Assembly: GCF_015291665.1 (NCBI RefSeq)
Contig: NZ_CP030048.1
Span: forward strand, 4,402,001 to 4,466,000
Reading direction: 5' to 3'
Length of the DNA stretch: 64,000 nucleotides
From: Bradyrhizobium sp. CCBAU 53338
GTDB lineage: Bacteria > Pseudomonadota > Alphaproteobacteria > Rhizobiales > Xanthobacteraceae
Shown here: piece by piece, positions 63,130 through 64,000 of the stretch
Position numbering within the stretch: position 1 is the first letter of the stretch
Layout of the letters: each line of letters starts with the position of its first letter
Notes under the pieces: model-generated
Database searches by the model: none
What the model saw: only the letters and a program-made list of their open reading frames with translations
Told to the model about the DNA's origin: nothing
Program-made: the position numbers and the translations under genes

Positions 63130-63990
63130 CTAGCCTTCAGCCGACGCCTTGGCGTGCTGCTTGGAGGCTTCGAGCGCGGCGGCATTCATGCTGCGGCGGC
63201 GCCAGATCGAGCCGATCAGCAGCACGACGACGATACCGAGCACAGCGCAAAGATATTCAGCCCCACCGCCGCCATGGGCGAATTGCGGCGGAACGTGCAG
63301 AGTGCCGAGCATCCGGTCCAGCGAGACGCCGAACCGACCTTCGGAGAGTGCATGCAGCTTTGGTGCAATGCCGGGATCGGTCGCGATCACCTCGCCGGCG
63401 ATCCAGCCCAGCAGCGCCGCACCGGCCCAAACCAGGATCGGCAATTGTGCGAGCAGCGCCATGATCAGCGCCGCGCCCGCAACGATCAGCGGCACGCTGA
63501 CCGCGAGGCCGAGCACCAGCAGCGGCACGCTGCCATTGGCGGCGGCGGCGACCGCGATGACGTTGTCGAGGCTCATGACGATGTCGGCGACCACGACGAT
63601 CTGCACCGCCTGCCACAGATGCGAGGCGGACTCGACGCCCTCCTCCTCGTTCTCAGGCACCAGCAGCTTGGCCGCGATCACGATCAGCGCGAGTCCGCCG
63701 GCCAGCTTGAGGTACGGCAGAGCCATCAGGCTCGCGACGATACCGGTGAAGACGATCCGCAGCAGCACCGCGGCGCCCGCGCCGAGCACCATGCCCCACA
63801 GCCGATGCCGCGGCTTCAGGCCGCGGCAGGCAAGCGCGATGACCAGCGCGTTGTCGCCGGACAAAAGGACGTTGATCCAGATGATCTTGCCGACCGCGAT
63901 CCAGAAGGTCGGTTCGGCCATCTCATTGCGGAACTGGGTGAAGAATGCCCCGATCGTGGCGGGATCGAAGATCTGCCAGAGCCAGTTCAC
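63130..63990 (-). CDS. TerC family membrane protein
   Basis: A 286-residue integral membrane protein with about eight hydrophobic helices. The family signature is clear: NVLLSGDNALVIALACRGL near residue 38 and VVADIVMSLDNVIAVAAAANG near residue 154, each holding an acidic pair within membrane helices. TerC proteins are linked to tellurite resistance and, in related members, to manganese efflux (Alx/MeeF). The start is GTG 63988-63990 with AGGA upstream. It is convergent with the DUF3240 gene. Confidence 0.9.
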   Translation of the reverse strand: MNWLWQIFDPATIGAFFTQFRNEMAEPTFWIAVGKIIWINVLLSGDNALVIALACRGLKPRHRLWGMVLGAGAAVLLRIVFTGIVASLMALPYLKLAGGLALIVIAAKLLVPENEEEGVESASHLWQAVQIVVVADIVMSLDNVIAVAAAANGSVPLLVLGLAVSVPLIVAGAALIMALLAQLPILVWAGAALLGWIAGEVIATDPGIAPKLHALSEGRFGVSLDRMLGTLHVPPQFAHGGGGAEYLCAVLGIVVVLLIGSIWRRRSMNAAALEASKQHAKASAEG

Positions 63991-64000
63991 AATGAGTCCT

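Noticed and set aside
1..64000. CRISPR arrays, tRNA or rRNA genes, transposases
   Set aside because: None seen when reading the gaps; repeats found are short intergenic elements only.

Overview
The window is GC-rich, gene-dense chromosomal DNA that looks like Bradyrhizobium or a very close relative. The evidence is a eukaryotic-type glutamine synthetase II gene divergent from a gstI-like small gene, a rhizobial fused malic enzyme, Bradyrhizobium-type intergenic repeats, and an alphaproteobacterial hdaA-ppk-ppx block. I see no rRNA, tRNA, CRISPR array, prophage, insertion sequence or secretion machinery. Most genes are housekeeping or metabolic, mixed with small secreted or uncharacterised proteins.

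Layout: 0.1-4.2 kb holds two tandem-domain GrlR-like proteins bracketing a tiny basic protein, a one-heme cytochrome-like protein, a Sel1-repeat protein and a ModA-like binding protein. 4.3-6.2 kb is the nitrogen-control pair glnII and gstI, with a clear sigma-54 promoter and a terminator behind each gene. 6.2-10.9 kb carries an MliC-like inhibitor, a tyrosine phosphatase, an SDR protein, a third GrlR-like protein, a DUF2161 nuclease-like protein, an acetyltransferase and a thioesterase. 10.9-14 kb is a kynurenine operon (formamidase-like hydrolase, kynA, kynU). 14-17.6 kb has an M20 deacylase and a PNPOx-like protein divergent from a MocR regulator. 17.6-26 kb is rich in envelope and exported proteins (CreA, L,D-transpeptidase, glutathione peroxidase, polysaccharide deacetylase, duplicated beta-barrel, DoxX).

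26-32.4 kb holds malic enzyme, aspS and selO. 32.4-38.8 kb is an uncharacterised catabolic unit: an ABC importer, a CaiB-type CoA-transferase, a citrate-synthase-like lyase and a frameshifted SMP-30 lactonase, opposed by an IclR regulator with palindromes at both promoters. 39.3-43.3 kb is a phosphodiesterase with an Ugp-like importer that lacks an ATPase, preceded by a Pho-box-like repeat. 43.4-51.4 kb has rnd, a transaminase, an unusual isochorismatase-like/GNAT/GNAT-like unit divergent from a LysR regulator, an autotransporter-like barrel and a cold-shock gene. 51.4-58.5 kb runs purN-purM, a CDP-alcohol phosphatidyltransferase, hdaA, ppk1 (with a Pho-box-like repeat) and ppx. 58.6-63.1 kb is a CusBA-type metal efflux pair plus DUF3240, followed by a TerC protein.

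The best candidates for undescribed biology are the IclR-controlled CoA-lyase operon, the isochorismatase-like/double-GNAT unit and the GrlR-like family away from any type III system. Genome decay is visible as the SMP-30 frameshift and a 45-base relic of the selO 3' end.
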